A stretch of DNA of 64,000 bases from NCBI GenBank assembly GCA_964484205.1, contig CAZAEZ010000027.1, positions 1-64,000 on the forward strand. The letters are read 5' to 3'. Shown piece after piece: positions 37,201 through 44,585 of this stretch; position 1 is the stretch's first letter; each line of letters starts with the position of its first letter. Made by a program: the position numbers and the translations under genes. The notes below the pieces were generated by a model. It made no database searches. It was not told the DNA's origin and saw nothing but the letters and a program-made list of their open reading frames with translations. The stretch comes from M3007 sp964484205 (GTDB taxonomy: Bacteria; Bacteroidota; Bacteroidia; Chitinophagales; Saprospiraceae).

Positions 37201-37415
37201 TTTACCGGGATTTCACAAGATGCAGCCAGCGTAGCCGCACCCAGGCCAAAACCCATCAATTTGAGAAAATCACGACGCGAGGCCGTCCAATTGCCGTCAG
37301 TTTCGGCCATGTTCTCCACGGAAAATTCTTTTTCAGCAGCCTGAAGGAAGGACTCTTCTTTGTTCAAATCTTCAGTGCTTACCCAAATACCGTTATCGTG
37401 GTGCATATTATTCAA
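34236..37415 (-). CDS. actB: Alternative complex III subunit B, iron-sulfur/molybdopterin-fold subunit
   Basis: The 1059-residue protein starts with a Tat-type signal (ASRRDFLKLMGFGLGAATLA) that ends in a lipobox Cys at about 67. Residues of about 90-780 form the molybdopterin-oxidoreductase fold, which in this family holds no metal. From about 811 the ferredoxin region carries CIGCGACQVAC, CQHCDNAPCENVCP, CIGTRYCANNCPYKVRR and CSFCVQRIQEGK with CQTACPTGAI. These bind the family's three [4Fe-4S] clusters and one [3Fe-4S] cluster. A 120-residue antisense frame and a 726-residue one overlap it but are shadows. Confidence 0.94.
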   Translation of the reverse strand: MNNMHHDNGIWVSTEDLNKEESFLQAAEKEFSVENMAETDGNWTASRRDFLKLMGFGLGAATLAASCEIPVKKAIPYVTKPDDIVPGVANYFASSFVHGGDYCAVLVKTREGRPIKIEGNTLSSVTSGGTSARAQAQVLSLYDTRRIKNAGTIEAGEVKSLGWADLDNKIKGQLQLGGNVRLIINTIISPTAKKALAEFMEKYPNSKVVTYDPVSSAALLAANQQCFGVRGVPTYKFGEADVIVSFDADFLGTWISPIEYARDYAAKRKIKSMKGAAMSRHYQVEGKMTLTGSNADNRIQIKPSELGAAICTLHNEVAAKLGGSSISAPALNDKAKAALKKVAAELVASQGKSLVVSGSNNIMEQVIVNKINDLLGNINQTIDFGTINNLRQGDERDMARLIGEMNAGQVQVAIVWGANPAFELPNATQFKEAFAKVNTRISFAGTMDETTALCTHSAPASHQLESWGDAEPKTGHYSLIQPTIAPLFDTRQAEHSLLEWADSPNLNRQDDQPYYQYLKSHWASNLFGAQSKYSTPTAFWDMSLHDGVFEAPAAATTVTFNPGISLNAAAVTQPGSSEVEIAFYETVNIGNGQYAHNPWLQEMPDPLHRTVWGNYLSIPVEWDGVNEINGWKGLNDGDNVEVEVNGQKLTCTVVRTFGQLPGTVAIALGGGRESGGCGVGFGVNVNPWLPIDGGLTQYFAKEAKVSDKVGADKKFACVQYHHTMGVTAMGKEEGAIINADEKTLGNKGFQGALTDRSIIFQVNLNELPELAEKMSEFHAEAKHLNEQTLYPDRTDFYGTGLKWGMYIDLNSCIGCGACQVACVSENNVPVVGKTEVHRHHEMTWLRIDRYFYGDLENPKVVYQPMMCQHCDNAPCENVCPVNATNHSMEGINQMAYNRCIGTRYCANNCPYKVRRFNWLDYTTADTWPANEEQVFWAEGDEKPYYADNLVRMVLNPDVTVRSRGVIEKCSFCVQRIQEGKLTAKQENRAVLDNDVRTACQTACPTGAIVFGNLNNPESAVSIARKEMGPLAYQVLEEINTRPGVEYSAKVHNANEDMFS

Positions 37416-37433
37416 GGAGTGATTGACAAAATG

Positions 37434-37510
37434 GGTTAGAAGGTTTCTGGTTAAAAGGTTTCTGGTTAGAAGGCATTGAGGGTATTTTACCTTCTAACCA
37501 GTAACCATCT
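37434..37510. repeat. Tandem repeat and hairpin between actA and actB
   Basis: Two copies of a 15-base unit (GGTTAGAAGGTTTCT and a one-base variant) and a partial third run into the arm CTGGTTAGAAGG (37462-37473), which pairs with CCTTCTAACCAG (37490-37501). Outer bases extend the stem imperfectly to about 25 pairs. In the transcript it begins a few bases after the actA stop. It may set the actA:actB ratio by blocking exonucleases or ribosomes. Confidence 0.75.
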
Positions 37511-37514
37511 AACC

Positions 37515-38906
37515 TTAGTAATGGCACTTCTGGCACTCTAGGCCGCCAATATCGGCCACCTTGACGTTGGCGCGTTTGCCGTCTTTGAGTTCCTGATGAT
37601 AGCGCTCGTATTGCTTGTAATATTCGTTGTCCTGGAATTTTACATCCGTTTCACGGTGGCAGTTGATACACCAGCCCATCCCAAGCGTGGAATACTGATA
37701 GACCACTTCCATTTCTTCGACTGGACCGTGGCATTTCTGACATTCCACCTGGCCAATGGAGACGTGTTGGGCGTGGTTGAAGTACACGTGGTCAGGCAAA
37801 TTGTGCACCCGCACCCATTCGATAGGGCCCTGAATTTTTCCGTTGGAATCGTTTTTCAACGCGCTCACAACCCCTTCCCATTCCGCTTGCACCAGCGACC
37901 GGCCGGTTTCGTTCATGGCCGAAAGCGAGTTGGCGGACATATATTCCTGACCAATCCATTTTTTATACAAATCTTCAATTTGCTTGTCCGTCCAATTCGC
38001 ATAATCCGGAATATACTGGCCGGTAATCGGATCAAAACCAATCGATGCAAAAATTTTGGTGATCTCGGAGGTGCCGGTAATTGTGCCTTTTTTAACTGCT
38101 GAGTGGCAATTCATGCAGGTATTCGTTCCGGGAATCAGGGAATGTTTGGACCGGCGTGCCGAATCGTGGCAATATTGGCAATCAATTTTATTGATACCGG
38201 CGTGAATCTGGTGGCTGAACGCGATAGGCTGGTCCGGCTGGTACGACTGCTGACGGCCCATGTTGGTGGCATTGTCAACCGTTTTGTAACCAAAAATCAA
38301 CGTAAGCGCAAAAACCATAAACGCCACAGCGCCCTTGGTGCTCAACACCTGTGCCAGCGTGCGGTTGATCGGCGCATCGCCGCGCTGCACCCGGGTGATG
38401 TTCCGCAGGTTGTCGATAATGCGCATGAGGGCGAAAGCCAATAAGGCAAGGACAAGGGCCAATGCGCCGAACATCCACATGCTGTTTCCACCGCCGCCGG
38501 TGGTTCCCGTCCCGGTAGTCGCAGCATTGGGATCAGGAGGAGGCGCAGGATTGTTTATGTACAGGATAATGCTCTCAATTTGCTCGTCCGTCAGACCCGG
38601 GAAGTTATTCATCAGCGTCGGCTTCCAGGTGTTCCAGAGTTCCACGGCACGCGGGTGCCCTTCGGACACCATGGCCTGTGAATTCCGGATCCATTTGTAC
38701 AAATCCTCCCGGGGAAAATCGGCCCAGCGGTCTTCCACACCCGACAGGGCAGGACCCGTCAGGTCGTCTTTCATGTTTTTGTTGTGACAGGCAGCGCAGT
38801 TGGCGCCGAAGAGGGATTTGCCTTCTTCAATGGTGGGTTCCGCATGAGCGGATACGGCGGCAAGAAGTATAATCGAAAAAACCCAGCAGATGCGTTTCAG
38901 CAACAT
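37515..38906 (-). CDS. actA: Alternative complex III subunit A, multihaem cytochrome c
   Basis: I start at the ATG of a clean signal peptide (MLLKRICWVFSIILLAAVSAHA). The 463-residue mature chain has six CxxCH haem c motifs: CAACH (37-41) in an N-terminal class I cytochrome domain, then CQYCH (243), CMNCH (264), CQKCH (389), CINCH (413) and CQKCH (458) at the extreme C-terminus. A Gly/Thr-rich linker and two membrane helices (about 144-161 and 192-207) lie between. The five C-terminal haems form the pentahaem core of ActA. It is the first gene of the cluster, 99 bases before actB. Confidence 0.92.
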   Translation of the reverse strand: MLLKRICWVFSIILLAAVSAHAEPTIEEGKSLFGANCAACHNKNMKDDLTGPALSGVEDRWADFPREDLYKWIRNSQAMVSEGHPRAVELWNTWKPTLMNNFPGLTDEQIESIILYINNPAPPPDPNAATTGTGTTGGGGNSMWMFGALALVLALLAFALMRIIDNLRNITRVQRGDAPINRTLAQVLSTKGAVAFMVFALTLIFGYKTVDNATNMGRQQSYQPDQPIAFSHQIHAGINKIDCQYCHDSARRSKHSLIPGTNTCMNCHSAVKKGTITGTSEITKIFASIGFDPITGQYIPDYANWTDKQIEDLYKKWIGQEYMSANSLSAMNETGRSLVQAEWEGVVSALKNDSNGKIQGPIEWVRVHNLPDHVYFNHAQHVSIGQVECQKCHGPVEEMEVVYQYSTLGMGWCINCHRETDVKFQDNEYYKQYERYHQELKDGKRANVKVADIGGLECQKCHY

Positions 38907-39004
38907 ATTCAGAATGCGAGTTAATGGCAATTTCAAATGTGTGTCATTTAAACCGACAACCAAAATCAGGAGACAAAATGTCCAAGGTCATGGAATTGTC
39001 AGCG

Positions 39005-39034
39005 CAAAAATACCAACGGTCCGATTTTCACCAA
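39005..39034 (-). promoter_or_regulatory. Bacteroidota-type promoter of the act operon
   Basis: On the minus strand TTG (39032-39034) and TATTTTTG (39005-39012) are spaced by exactly 19 bases, a full match to TTG-N19-TAnnTTTG. The leader to actA would be about 90 bases. The rest of 38907-39305 holds no gene. It contains this promoter and the terminator of the neighbouring beta-barrel gene. Confidence 0.68.
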
Positions 39035-39229
39035 GCGATGTGTTAAAACGAATTGCTATTTAGATGCGATCTAAACTCGGAATGGATTCGAATGGCGTTA
39101 ATAAACCGTTAAAAAATGCGGAGCAAAGGTAGACAAGCCCGTGTGCTTTGCAAGCGAATAGCAGATTTTTTCCCGTCAGGCTGTTTTTTGCCAACACAGC
39201 ATGCCCTTCCGGAGAAACCATTAAAAAAA

Positions 39230-39264
39230 ATACACCCGGAATGGAAAATATCCGCTCCGGGTGT
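39230..39264 (-). terminator. Terminator after the beta-barrel protein gene
   Basis: The perfect 10-base stem TACACCCGGA / TCCGGGTGTA (39231-39240 with 39255-39264) is followed on the minus strand by TTTTTTTT. It lies 42 bases beyond the stop of the gene at 39306-39920. Confidence 0.88.
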
Positions 39265-39305
39265 ACAATTCATTTTTTCCGGTCGGTCGACCGTTTTTTT
39301 TTAAT

Positions 39306-39920
39306 TTATTCGTTCCCACCAAAAAGGTAGGCCAGCGCAATGCCAATTACCGCGTTTTTCACTGAAATATCAAAGGCATCTGCCTGTTCGCTTGGAACGA
39401 CATTCGCCAACCCAAGGTTGTAGGAAGCCGTAGCGCGCAGGCTGCCAAACTGGTAGCCCAACTCCAGGCCGGCGCCAAAATCGAGGGGCGCCCAATCATC
39501 TTCGCCGTCATTGCCAAAGTCAATGCTTTCGCTTTCTCCATCCGATTTGGCATTACCGGCGATGCCAAAGCCAACATACGGGCCGACACCGGCAAAAAAA
39601 CCGTTGTTCTGATAAAATAGCTGAACCGGCACCTGAAGGTAAAGCGGGTTTGCGCTGCCCTCAAAGCCGGCTTCCTCAACTTTGAAGCCTTTGCCGCTGA
39701 GTTGCAGGCCTACACCCAGACCGAGATTGTCCGTCAAACCGAACTCTGCCTGGCCGCCAACCATGAAGGTGGGCAGGATTTTGTTGTTTTCAACATCATC
39801 ACCGGTAACATTGGCGAGGTTCAAACCGGCCTTTGCGGCAAAACGAACTTGTGCGGTTGCTGTGGTTGCTGCGAAGAGCATCAGCATGGCAGCACAAAAA
39901 AGGGTGGTAAGTTTTTTCAT
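39306..39920 (-). CDS. Outer membrane beta-barrel (PorT-like) protein
   Basis: The start is the ATG of a signal peptide (MKKLTTLFCAAMLMLFAATTATAQ). The 204-residue product shows alternating barrel strands (VRFAAKAGLNLANVTGDD, LGLGVGLQLSGKGFKVE, FFAGVGPYVGFGIAG) and ends in IGIALAYLFGGNE, as in the porin/PorT-like outer membrane proteins of Bacteroidota. Function is unknown. A TATGTTTG -7 element lies at 39980-39987 on the minus strand, about 60 bases before the start. A broken paralogue lies just upstream. Confidence 0.82.
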   Translation of the reverse strand: MKKLTTLFCAAMLMLFAATTATAQVRFAAKAGLNLANVTGDDVENNKILPTFMVGGQAEFGLTDNLGLGVGLQLSGKGFKVEEAGFEGSANPLYLQVPVQLFYQNNGFFAGVGPYVGFGIAGNAKSDGESESIDFGNDGEDDWAPLDFGAGLELGYQFGSLRATASYNLGLANVVPSEQADAFDISVKNAVIGIALAYLFGGNE

Positions 39921-39979
39921 GTGGATACGATAATTTAGAGCGTTAAAAAAATTGGGTTCAATTCGGTAAATTGTTAAAG

Positions 39980-39987
39980 CAAACATA
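39980..39987 (-). promoter_or_regulatory. Bacteroidota-type -7 element before the beta-barrel gene
   Basis: TATGTTTG on the minus strand fits TAnnTTTG. No clear TTG lies 19 bases upstream. Confidence 0.42.
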
Positions 39988-40032
39988 CTTCAGAGTTTGG
40001 TATCCTGCATCTGCCTGCCCAAAAAAAATAGG

Positions 40033-40060
40033 GTCTGAAACATCGCTGAATGTTTCAGAC
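40033..40060 (-). terminator. Terminator retained after the decayed beta-barrel gene
   Basis: The stem GTCTGAAAC / GTTTCAGAC is followed on the minus strand by CCTATTTTTTTT. It sits 33 bases beyond the stop of the remnant at 40093-40128, exactly where a terminator for that gene would be. Confidence 0.78.
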
Positions 40061-40092
40061 TCTAAAAGATAGCATTTTTAGGCGCATCAAAA

Positions 40093-40128
40093 TTATTCAC
40101 TCCCGCCAAACAGATAAGCCAGGGCATG
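40093..40128 (-). pseudogene. C-terminal remnant of a second beta-barrel protein gene
   Basis: On the minus strand the last eleven codons read ALAYLFGGSE and stop, nearly the same as the end (ALAYLFGGNE) of the intact gene 700 bases away, with silent and one or two coding changes. Upstream of these codons the similarity stops abruptly. It is the stump of a tandem paralogue, lost by a deletion that kept the 3' end and its terminator. Confidence 0.72.
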
Positions 40129-40149
40129 AATTTGGTGGACAAGCGAATT

Positions 40150-40179
40150 TTCACCTGCCCGAATTTAACCCTACTTTTG
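40150..40179 (+). promoter_or_regulatory. Probable promoter of the arginine deiminase gene
   Basis: TACTTTTG (40172-40179) is a full -7 match. TTC (40150-40152) stands in the -33 place, 19 bases upstream, one base off TTG. The start codon lies 41 bases after the -7 element. Confidence 0.5.
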
Positions 40180-40219
40180 CGCCGCTTTCACCCAACCAAT
40201 TTATAACCAAGCTAATTTC

Positions 40220-41488
40220 ATGGACGCTAATAGCCGAATCTACGTTGACTCAGAGATTGGACAACTTAAAAAAGTAATCGTGCACCGCCCCGACGAAGGC
40301 ATTGCGCGCATAACCCCCAAACGCGCCGGCGAACTCCTGTTTGACGACATTGTGCACCTCCCAAAAATGCAGGACGAGCATGATATCTTCATCAATGTTC
40401 TGAAAGCCTTCGTGGGCAAGGACAATGTGCTCGAAGTCGGCAACCTGCTGGCAGAAAGCACCCGCGATGAAGAGAGCAAGTATGAGGTCATTAATAAAAT
40501 TACCGATTTTGAAGAGCTCCCCTACTCCTTCATCCCGCGCCTGGCCGGCTTGTCGCCTGAGCAGCTCGCCGACACCCTCATCACCGGCTACCTGGAGCCC
40601 GAAGACCGTATTCTTTTCGACCCGATTCCCAACCTGATCTTTACGCGCGACATCGCCGTGACGATCAAAGACTACGTCCTGATCACCAAAGCGAACAAAA
40701 CGGCCCGCTTTCGCGAAAACTTCCTCACCCGGCTCATTTTCAGCAGCCACCCGGTTTTCCGCCGCCTCAAAGCCGATGGCAAAACGATCAACCTGAACCG
40801 GGTCGATAAGTTCCCGCCCTCCAAAAAAGGCGAAACGCTGAGCATCGAAGGCGGCGATGTCATGATTTTAAACAAAGACTACCTGCTGATCGGCTGCTCT
40901 GAACGTACCAACAACTACGCCTTTCAACTCATCAAAAACACCTTGTTCGACCGCGGCATTATCAAAAATGTGGTTCAGGTAAATATTCCCGCCGAACGGA
41001 CCTACATGCACATCGACACCATTTTTACCCAGATAAACCACAACCACATGGTGGGGTACAAACCCATCGTGCAGGATGGCCTGGGCTCGTACGTGGATGT
41101 GCACCGCGCCAACGGCGAAGAGGTGGAATATCCCAGCCTCAAGGATTTCCTGCTGGCTGAAGTAAATCCGAACATGGAATTTATCTGGGCCGGCCAGGGC
41201 GAAAGCCCCTACCAGGAACGCGAGCAATGGACCGACGGCTGCAACCTGGTCACCCTGAAGCCCGGCGTGGCCATCACCTACGATCGCAACCCCTTCACGG
41301 AAAAAGCATTTAAAGAATTTGGGTATAAACTCATCGGCGCCGAAAAACTGCTGCGCGATATCGCAAGCGGAAAAACCGTCCCTGAAAAAGTCGAGAACAC
41401 CATCATCACCATCCCTTCCAATGAATTATCCCGCGCGCGCGGCGGCAGCCACTGCATGACCTGCCCGATTGAGCGGGAAGAAATCTGA
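40220..41488 (+). CDS. Arginine deiminase family protein
   Basis: The 422-residue guanidino-modifying enzyme has the catalytic Cys412 in GGSHCMTCP near the C-terminus, the His of ERTYMHIDTIFTQ and the FTRD segment (PNLIFTRDIAVT). Length and motifs fit arginine deiminase, which turns arginine into citrulline and ammonia, rather than the shorter dimethylarginine hydrolases. No ornithine carbamoyltransferase or carbamate kinase gene is next to it, so it is not a full fermentative pathway locus. It leads a set with a thioesterase and a YihY-type protein. Confidence 0.85.
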   Translation: MDANSRIYVDSEIGQLKKVIVHRPDEGIARITPKRAGELLFDDIVHLPKMQDEHDIFINVLKAFVGKDNVLEVGNLLAESTRDEESKYEVINKITDFEELPYSFIPRLAGLSPEQLADTLITGYLEPEDRILFDPIPNLIFTRDIAVTIKDYVLITKANKTARFRENFLTRLIFSSHPVFRRLKADGKTINLNRVDKFPPSKKGETLSIEGGDVMILNKDYLLIGCSERTNNYAFQLIKNTLFDRGIIKNVVQVNIPAERTYMHIDTIFTQINHNHMVGYKPIVQDGLGSYVDVHRANGEEVEYPSLKDFLLAEVNPNMEFIWAGQGESPYQEREQWTDGCNLVTLKPGVAITYDRNPFTEKAFKEFGYKLIGAEKLLRDIASGKTVPEKVENTIITIPSNELSRARGGSHCMTCPIEREEI

Positions 41489-41492
41489 CGTT

Positions 41493-41906
41493 TTGTATAG
41501 TCACGACACACAACTCCGGGTCCGGTACGGCGAAACCGATCAAATGGGCTACCTCTACTACGGCCGGTACGCCGAGTATTTCGAGGTGGGCCGGGTGGAA
41601 ACGATCCGGTCGCTCGGGCTGACCTACAAAGAACTGGAGGACAACCACGGCATCTGGCTCCCCGTGGTCAGTATGGACATGCGCTTCGTGCGGCCTGCGT
41701 ACTACGACGACCTGATCACGATTCATACGGAAATCCGCAAACTGCCCGACGCGTACATCACCTTTCATTGCGAACTTTTCAATGAAAAACGCAAACTGAT
41801 CAATGCCGGCGCCGTCCGGCTCTGCTTTTTCAAATCTTCCGAAAAAAAGGTAGTGCAAGCGCCCGAACTACTCCTGGAAAAACTGCATCCATATTTTAGC
41901 CCATGA
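41493..41906 (+). CDS. Acyl-CoA thioesterase, YbgC/4HBT family
   Basis: I choose the TTG at 41493, because it gives MYSHDTQLRVRYGETDQMGY, the standard N-terminus of this family. A TTG at 41469 would add eight residues and overlap the arginine deiminase gene. The 137-residue hot-dog-fold protein has the Asp of YGETDQMGYLYYGRYAEYFE that activates water to cleave acyl-CoA or acyl-ACP. It lies 4 bases after the upstream stop and its own stop overlaps the next ATG, so translation of the three genes is linked. Confidence 0.88.
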   Translation: MYSHDTQLRVRYGETDQMGYLYYGRYAEYFEVGRVETIRSLGLTYKELEDNHGIWLPVVSMDMRFVRPAYYDDLITIHTEIRKLPDAYITFHCELFNEKRKLINAGAVRLCFFKSSEKKVVQAPELLLEKLHPYFSP

Positions 41907-42883
41907 GTCCCGGCGAATACATCGACCGAATAACCCGATTTCTGACGGAACACCAATGGTGGGTGGCTATCATTGATTGGACTAAAACCCATTCCTTTCC
42001 GGGGTTTGGCCGCATCCCGATCTACAACCTCATTCTTTTTATTAACCGGGAAACTCAGGACGACGACATTGTCACCCGCGCCAACAGCATGGCGTTTTCC
42101 TACTTCCTGGCCATTTTCCCTTCCATAATCGTATTGTTCACCTTGCTGGCCTACACCCCGCTTTACGAAACCTTCGACGTGGTGCTCAACGATGCGATCA
42201 ACCGGATCATGCCGGGCAAGGCTGGTGAAATGGTGTTCAAAACCGTTGAAGATGTCGCCACCCGGCAACGCAGCGGGTTGCTGTCGTTCGGTTTTTTGCT
42301 GGCCATCTGGTTTGCCTCGAATGGCATGCTTTCGATGATGGACGGCTTCGAAAAGGACCACCATGTGACGTTTCGCAAACGCAGTGCCCTGGAAAAACGG
42401 CTTATCGCCATTCAACTGACGTTTCTGATTGGCCTGGTGCTGGTGGGCGCCGTGATTTTTGTCATCCTGGGCAACACCATCCTGAGTTTTGTTTTTGATT
42501 ATGTCAAAGTTGACCTGCTCACGAAAATTGCGGTTTTCTTTTTCCGTTGGATTGTTGTCGTTTTGCTGTTCTACGCGGGTTTTTCCACCATTTACCGCTA
42601 CGGCGCAGCCACGCGCCGGCGGATCCCGTTTTTCAACCCCGGCTCCATGCTGGCCACGTTTTTATCCATCCTGATCTCCTGGGGATTTTCTTTTTATGTA
42701 GACAATTTCGGCAGCTACAACAAACTCTACGGTTCCATCGGCACCCTGATCGTGCTGATGGTCTGGATGCAGTTGAATTGCATGATTTTGCTCATCGGCT
42801 TTGAGGTGAATGCAGGGATCGCCGTGCTCCGGGATTTGCGCCGTATGGAAAAGGAAGCCCGGGAAAAAGCCGGGCAAAAATAA
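41903..42883 (+). CDS. YihY/BrkB-family inner membrane protein
   Basis: The ATG overlaps the thioesterase stop (ATGA). The 326-residue protein has six membrane helices and the YihY marks MAFSYFLAIFPSIIVLFTLL, then WFASNGMLSMMDGF and GSIGTLIVLMVWMQLNCMILLIG. Once named as tRNA-processing RNase BN, the family is now seen as membrane proteins of uncertain, possibly transport, function. The cytoplasmic tail is rich in Lys and Glu. Confidence 0.88.
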   Translation: MSPGEYIDRITRFLTEHQWWVAIIDWTKTHSFPGFGRIPIYNLILFINRETQDDDIVTRANSMAFSYFLAIFPSIIVLFTLLAYTPLYETFDVVLNDAINRIMPGKAGEMVFKTVEDVATRQRSGLLSFGFLLAIWFASNGMLSMMDGFEKDHHVTFRKRSALEKRLIAIQLTFLIGLVLVGAVIFVILGNTILSFVFDYVKVDLLTKIAVFFFRWIVVVLLFYAGFSTIYRYGAATRRRIPFFNPGSMLATFLSILISWGFSFYVDNFGSYNKLYGSIGTLIVLMVWMQLNCMILLIGFEVNAGIAVLRDLRRMEKEAREKAGQK

Positions 42884-42943
42884 TCCGGTCAAAACACCCG
42901 GAATCCAGAACCAAATCCACTTTCCCCCTGTTCTTTGCCCCAT

Positions 42944-44437
42944 ATGAAAGACTTACGGCACATTCACACGCTGGGCGGGTTAAAAGCCGGCGGCTACCAG
43001 GCGCGCAGCGTAAAAGAAGAACTTCGCGCCAACCTCATTGAAAAAATCCGCAACAAGGAAACCATCTTTCCCGGAATTTTCGGCTTTGACGACACCGTGC
43101 TCCCCGACATGGAGCGCGCCATCCTGAGCCGGCACAACATCCTGCTCCTTGGCTTGCGCGGACAAGCTAAAACCCGGGTGGCGCGCATGCTCACCCGTTT
43201 GCTCGACGAATACGTGCCCGTAGTGGCCGGCAGCGAACTGAACGACGACCCGCTGGCGCCCATCAGCCATTTTGCCAAAACGCTGATCACAGAAAAAGGC
43301 GACGATACACCCATCGAATGGCTGCACCGCGATGCGCGCTACGTGGAAAAACTGGCAACCCCCGATGTAAGCATTGCCGACCTCGTCGGCGACGTGGACC
43401 CCATCAAAGCCGCCAACCTCCGCCTGCCCTACTCCGACGAGCGGGTCATCCACTTCGGCCTGATCCCAAGGGCACACCGCTGTTTGTTCGTCATCAACGA
43501 ACTACCCGACTTGCAGGCCCGCATCCAGGTTTCGCTGTTCAATGTGTTGCAGGAAGGCGACATGCAGATTCGCGGCTTCAAACTGCGCCTGCCGCTCGAT
43601 GTGCAGTTCATTTTCACAGCAAACCCGGAAGATTACACCAACCGCGGCAGCATTATCACTCCGCTGAAAGACCGGATCGAAAGCCAGATCACGACCCACT
43701 ACCCTGCTTCCATCGAAGTGGGCCGCCAGATCACCGAACAGGAAGCGCGCATCACCAAGGAACAACGCGCGGCAATCCGCATTCCGGAAGTGCTCAAAGA
43801 CCTGATCGAAGAAATTGCCTTCGCCGCCCGGGAAAGCGAATATGTGGACAAAAAAAGCGGCGTTTCGGCCCGTCTGACCATTTCAGCCTACGAAAACCTG
43901 TACTCCTCCGCCGAACGACGCATCCTGCACAATGGCGAAACCGGCACAACGGCCCGTATAACCGATTTTTGGGGCATTATTCCTGCGCTCACCGGCAAGG
44001 TCGAAATGGTGTACGAAGGCGAGCAGGAAGGTCCGTACGCGGTAGCCCTGCACATCATTGGAATGGCCATCAAAAAAGTGTTTCTGAACTATTTCCCCAA
44101 TCCCGCCAAACTGAAAAAAGGCCAGGAACGCGACCCCTACGGCGTGCTCCGCGCCTGGTTTGCCGCAGGCAACACGGTCGATCTTTTCAATGAACTGCCA
44201 TCCAAAAAATACGAGCAGCAGCTGGAGCAGGTCGCCGGACTAAAAAAACTGGCGGAAGGCATCAAAACGGACAAAGCCGATACGCTCACGTTTATGGAGC
44301 TGATACTCCACGGCCTTGCCGAGTTCGAAGTACTGAACAAGGACATCATCAACAACAAGTGGGTGTTCAAGGACTTCCTCACCGACAGCGGCCTCAACGA
44401 CGATGACGATGCGGATATGCGGGACTTGTTCAACTAA
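42944..44437 (+). CDS. MoxR/Mg-chelatase-like AAA+ ATPase
   Basis: The ATG in CATATGAAAG is preferred to an in-frame TTG three codons upstream. The 497-residue protein has a P-loop-like GLRGQAKTR (about 70-78), a Walker B region ending in FVINELPDLQ, and a sensor 1 region FIFTANPEDYTNRGSIITPLKDR. This matches the subgroup of Mg-chelatase-I/MoxR-like ATPases annotated in many phyla as magnesium chelatase. These usually act with a VWA-domain partner as chaperones, but none follows here. A role in chlorophyll or cobalamin synthesis is not supported by context. Confidence 0.85.
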   Translation: MKDLRHIHTLGGLKAGGYQARSVKEELRANLIEKIRNKETIFPGIFGFDDTVLPDMERAILSRHNILLLGLRGQAKTRVARMLTRLLDEYVPVVAGSELNDDPLAPISHFAKTLITEKGDDTPIEWLHRDARYVEKLATPDVSIADLVGDVDPIKAANLRLPYSDERVIHFGLIPRAHRCLFVINELPDLQARIQVSLFNVLQEGDMQIRGFKLRLPLDVQFIFTANPEDYTNRGSIITPLKDRIESQITTHYPASIEVGRQITEQEARITKEQRAAIRIPEVLKDLIEEIAFAARESEYVDKKSGVSARLTISAYENLYSSAERRILHNGETGTTARITDFWGIIPALTGKVEMVYEGEQEGPYAVALHIIGMAIKKVFLNYFPNPAKLKKGQERDPYGVLRAWFAAGNTVDLFNELPSKKYEQQLEQVAGLKKLAEGIKTDKADTLTFMELILHGLAEFEVLNKDIINNKWVFKDFLTDSGLNDDDDADMRDLFN

Positions 44438-44486
44438 CTCAGGTTGTGAGCACGGCTCATATTCCCGGTCGGTTGAGCGGGGAACA

Positions 44487-44520
44487 AGTGAAGGGGTGAC
44501 TACCCAGTCACCCCTTCACT
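44487..44520 (+). terminator. Perfect 15-bp hairpin after the AAA+ ATPase gene
   Basis: AGTGAAGGGGTGACT (44487-44501) pairs with AGTCACCCCTTCACT (44506-44520) across a 4-base loop, 50 bases after the stop. It has no T-tract, so its role as terminator is probable but not proven. Confidence 0.6.
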
Positions 44521-44585
44521 ATCCACAGACAATTGGAGCATGTTTAATCCGCATTCTATTTGGAGAAAAATAATTCCTTGCAAGC

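Noticed and set aside
42944..44437. Magnesium chelatase of chlorophyll synthesis, or a defective P-loop
   Set aside because: No pigment genes are present. GQAKT and NELPDL seem to be normal for this subgroup, so I do not claim loss of ATPase activity.
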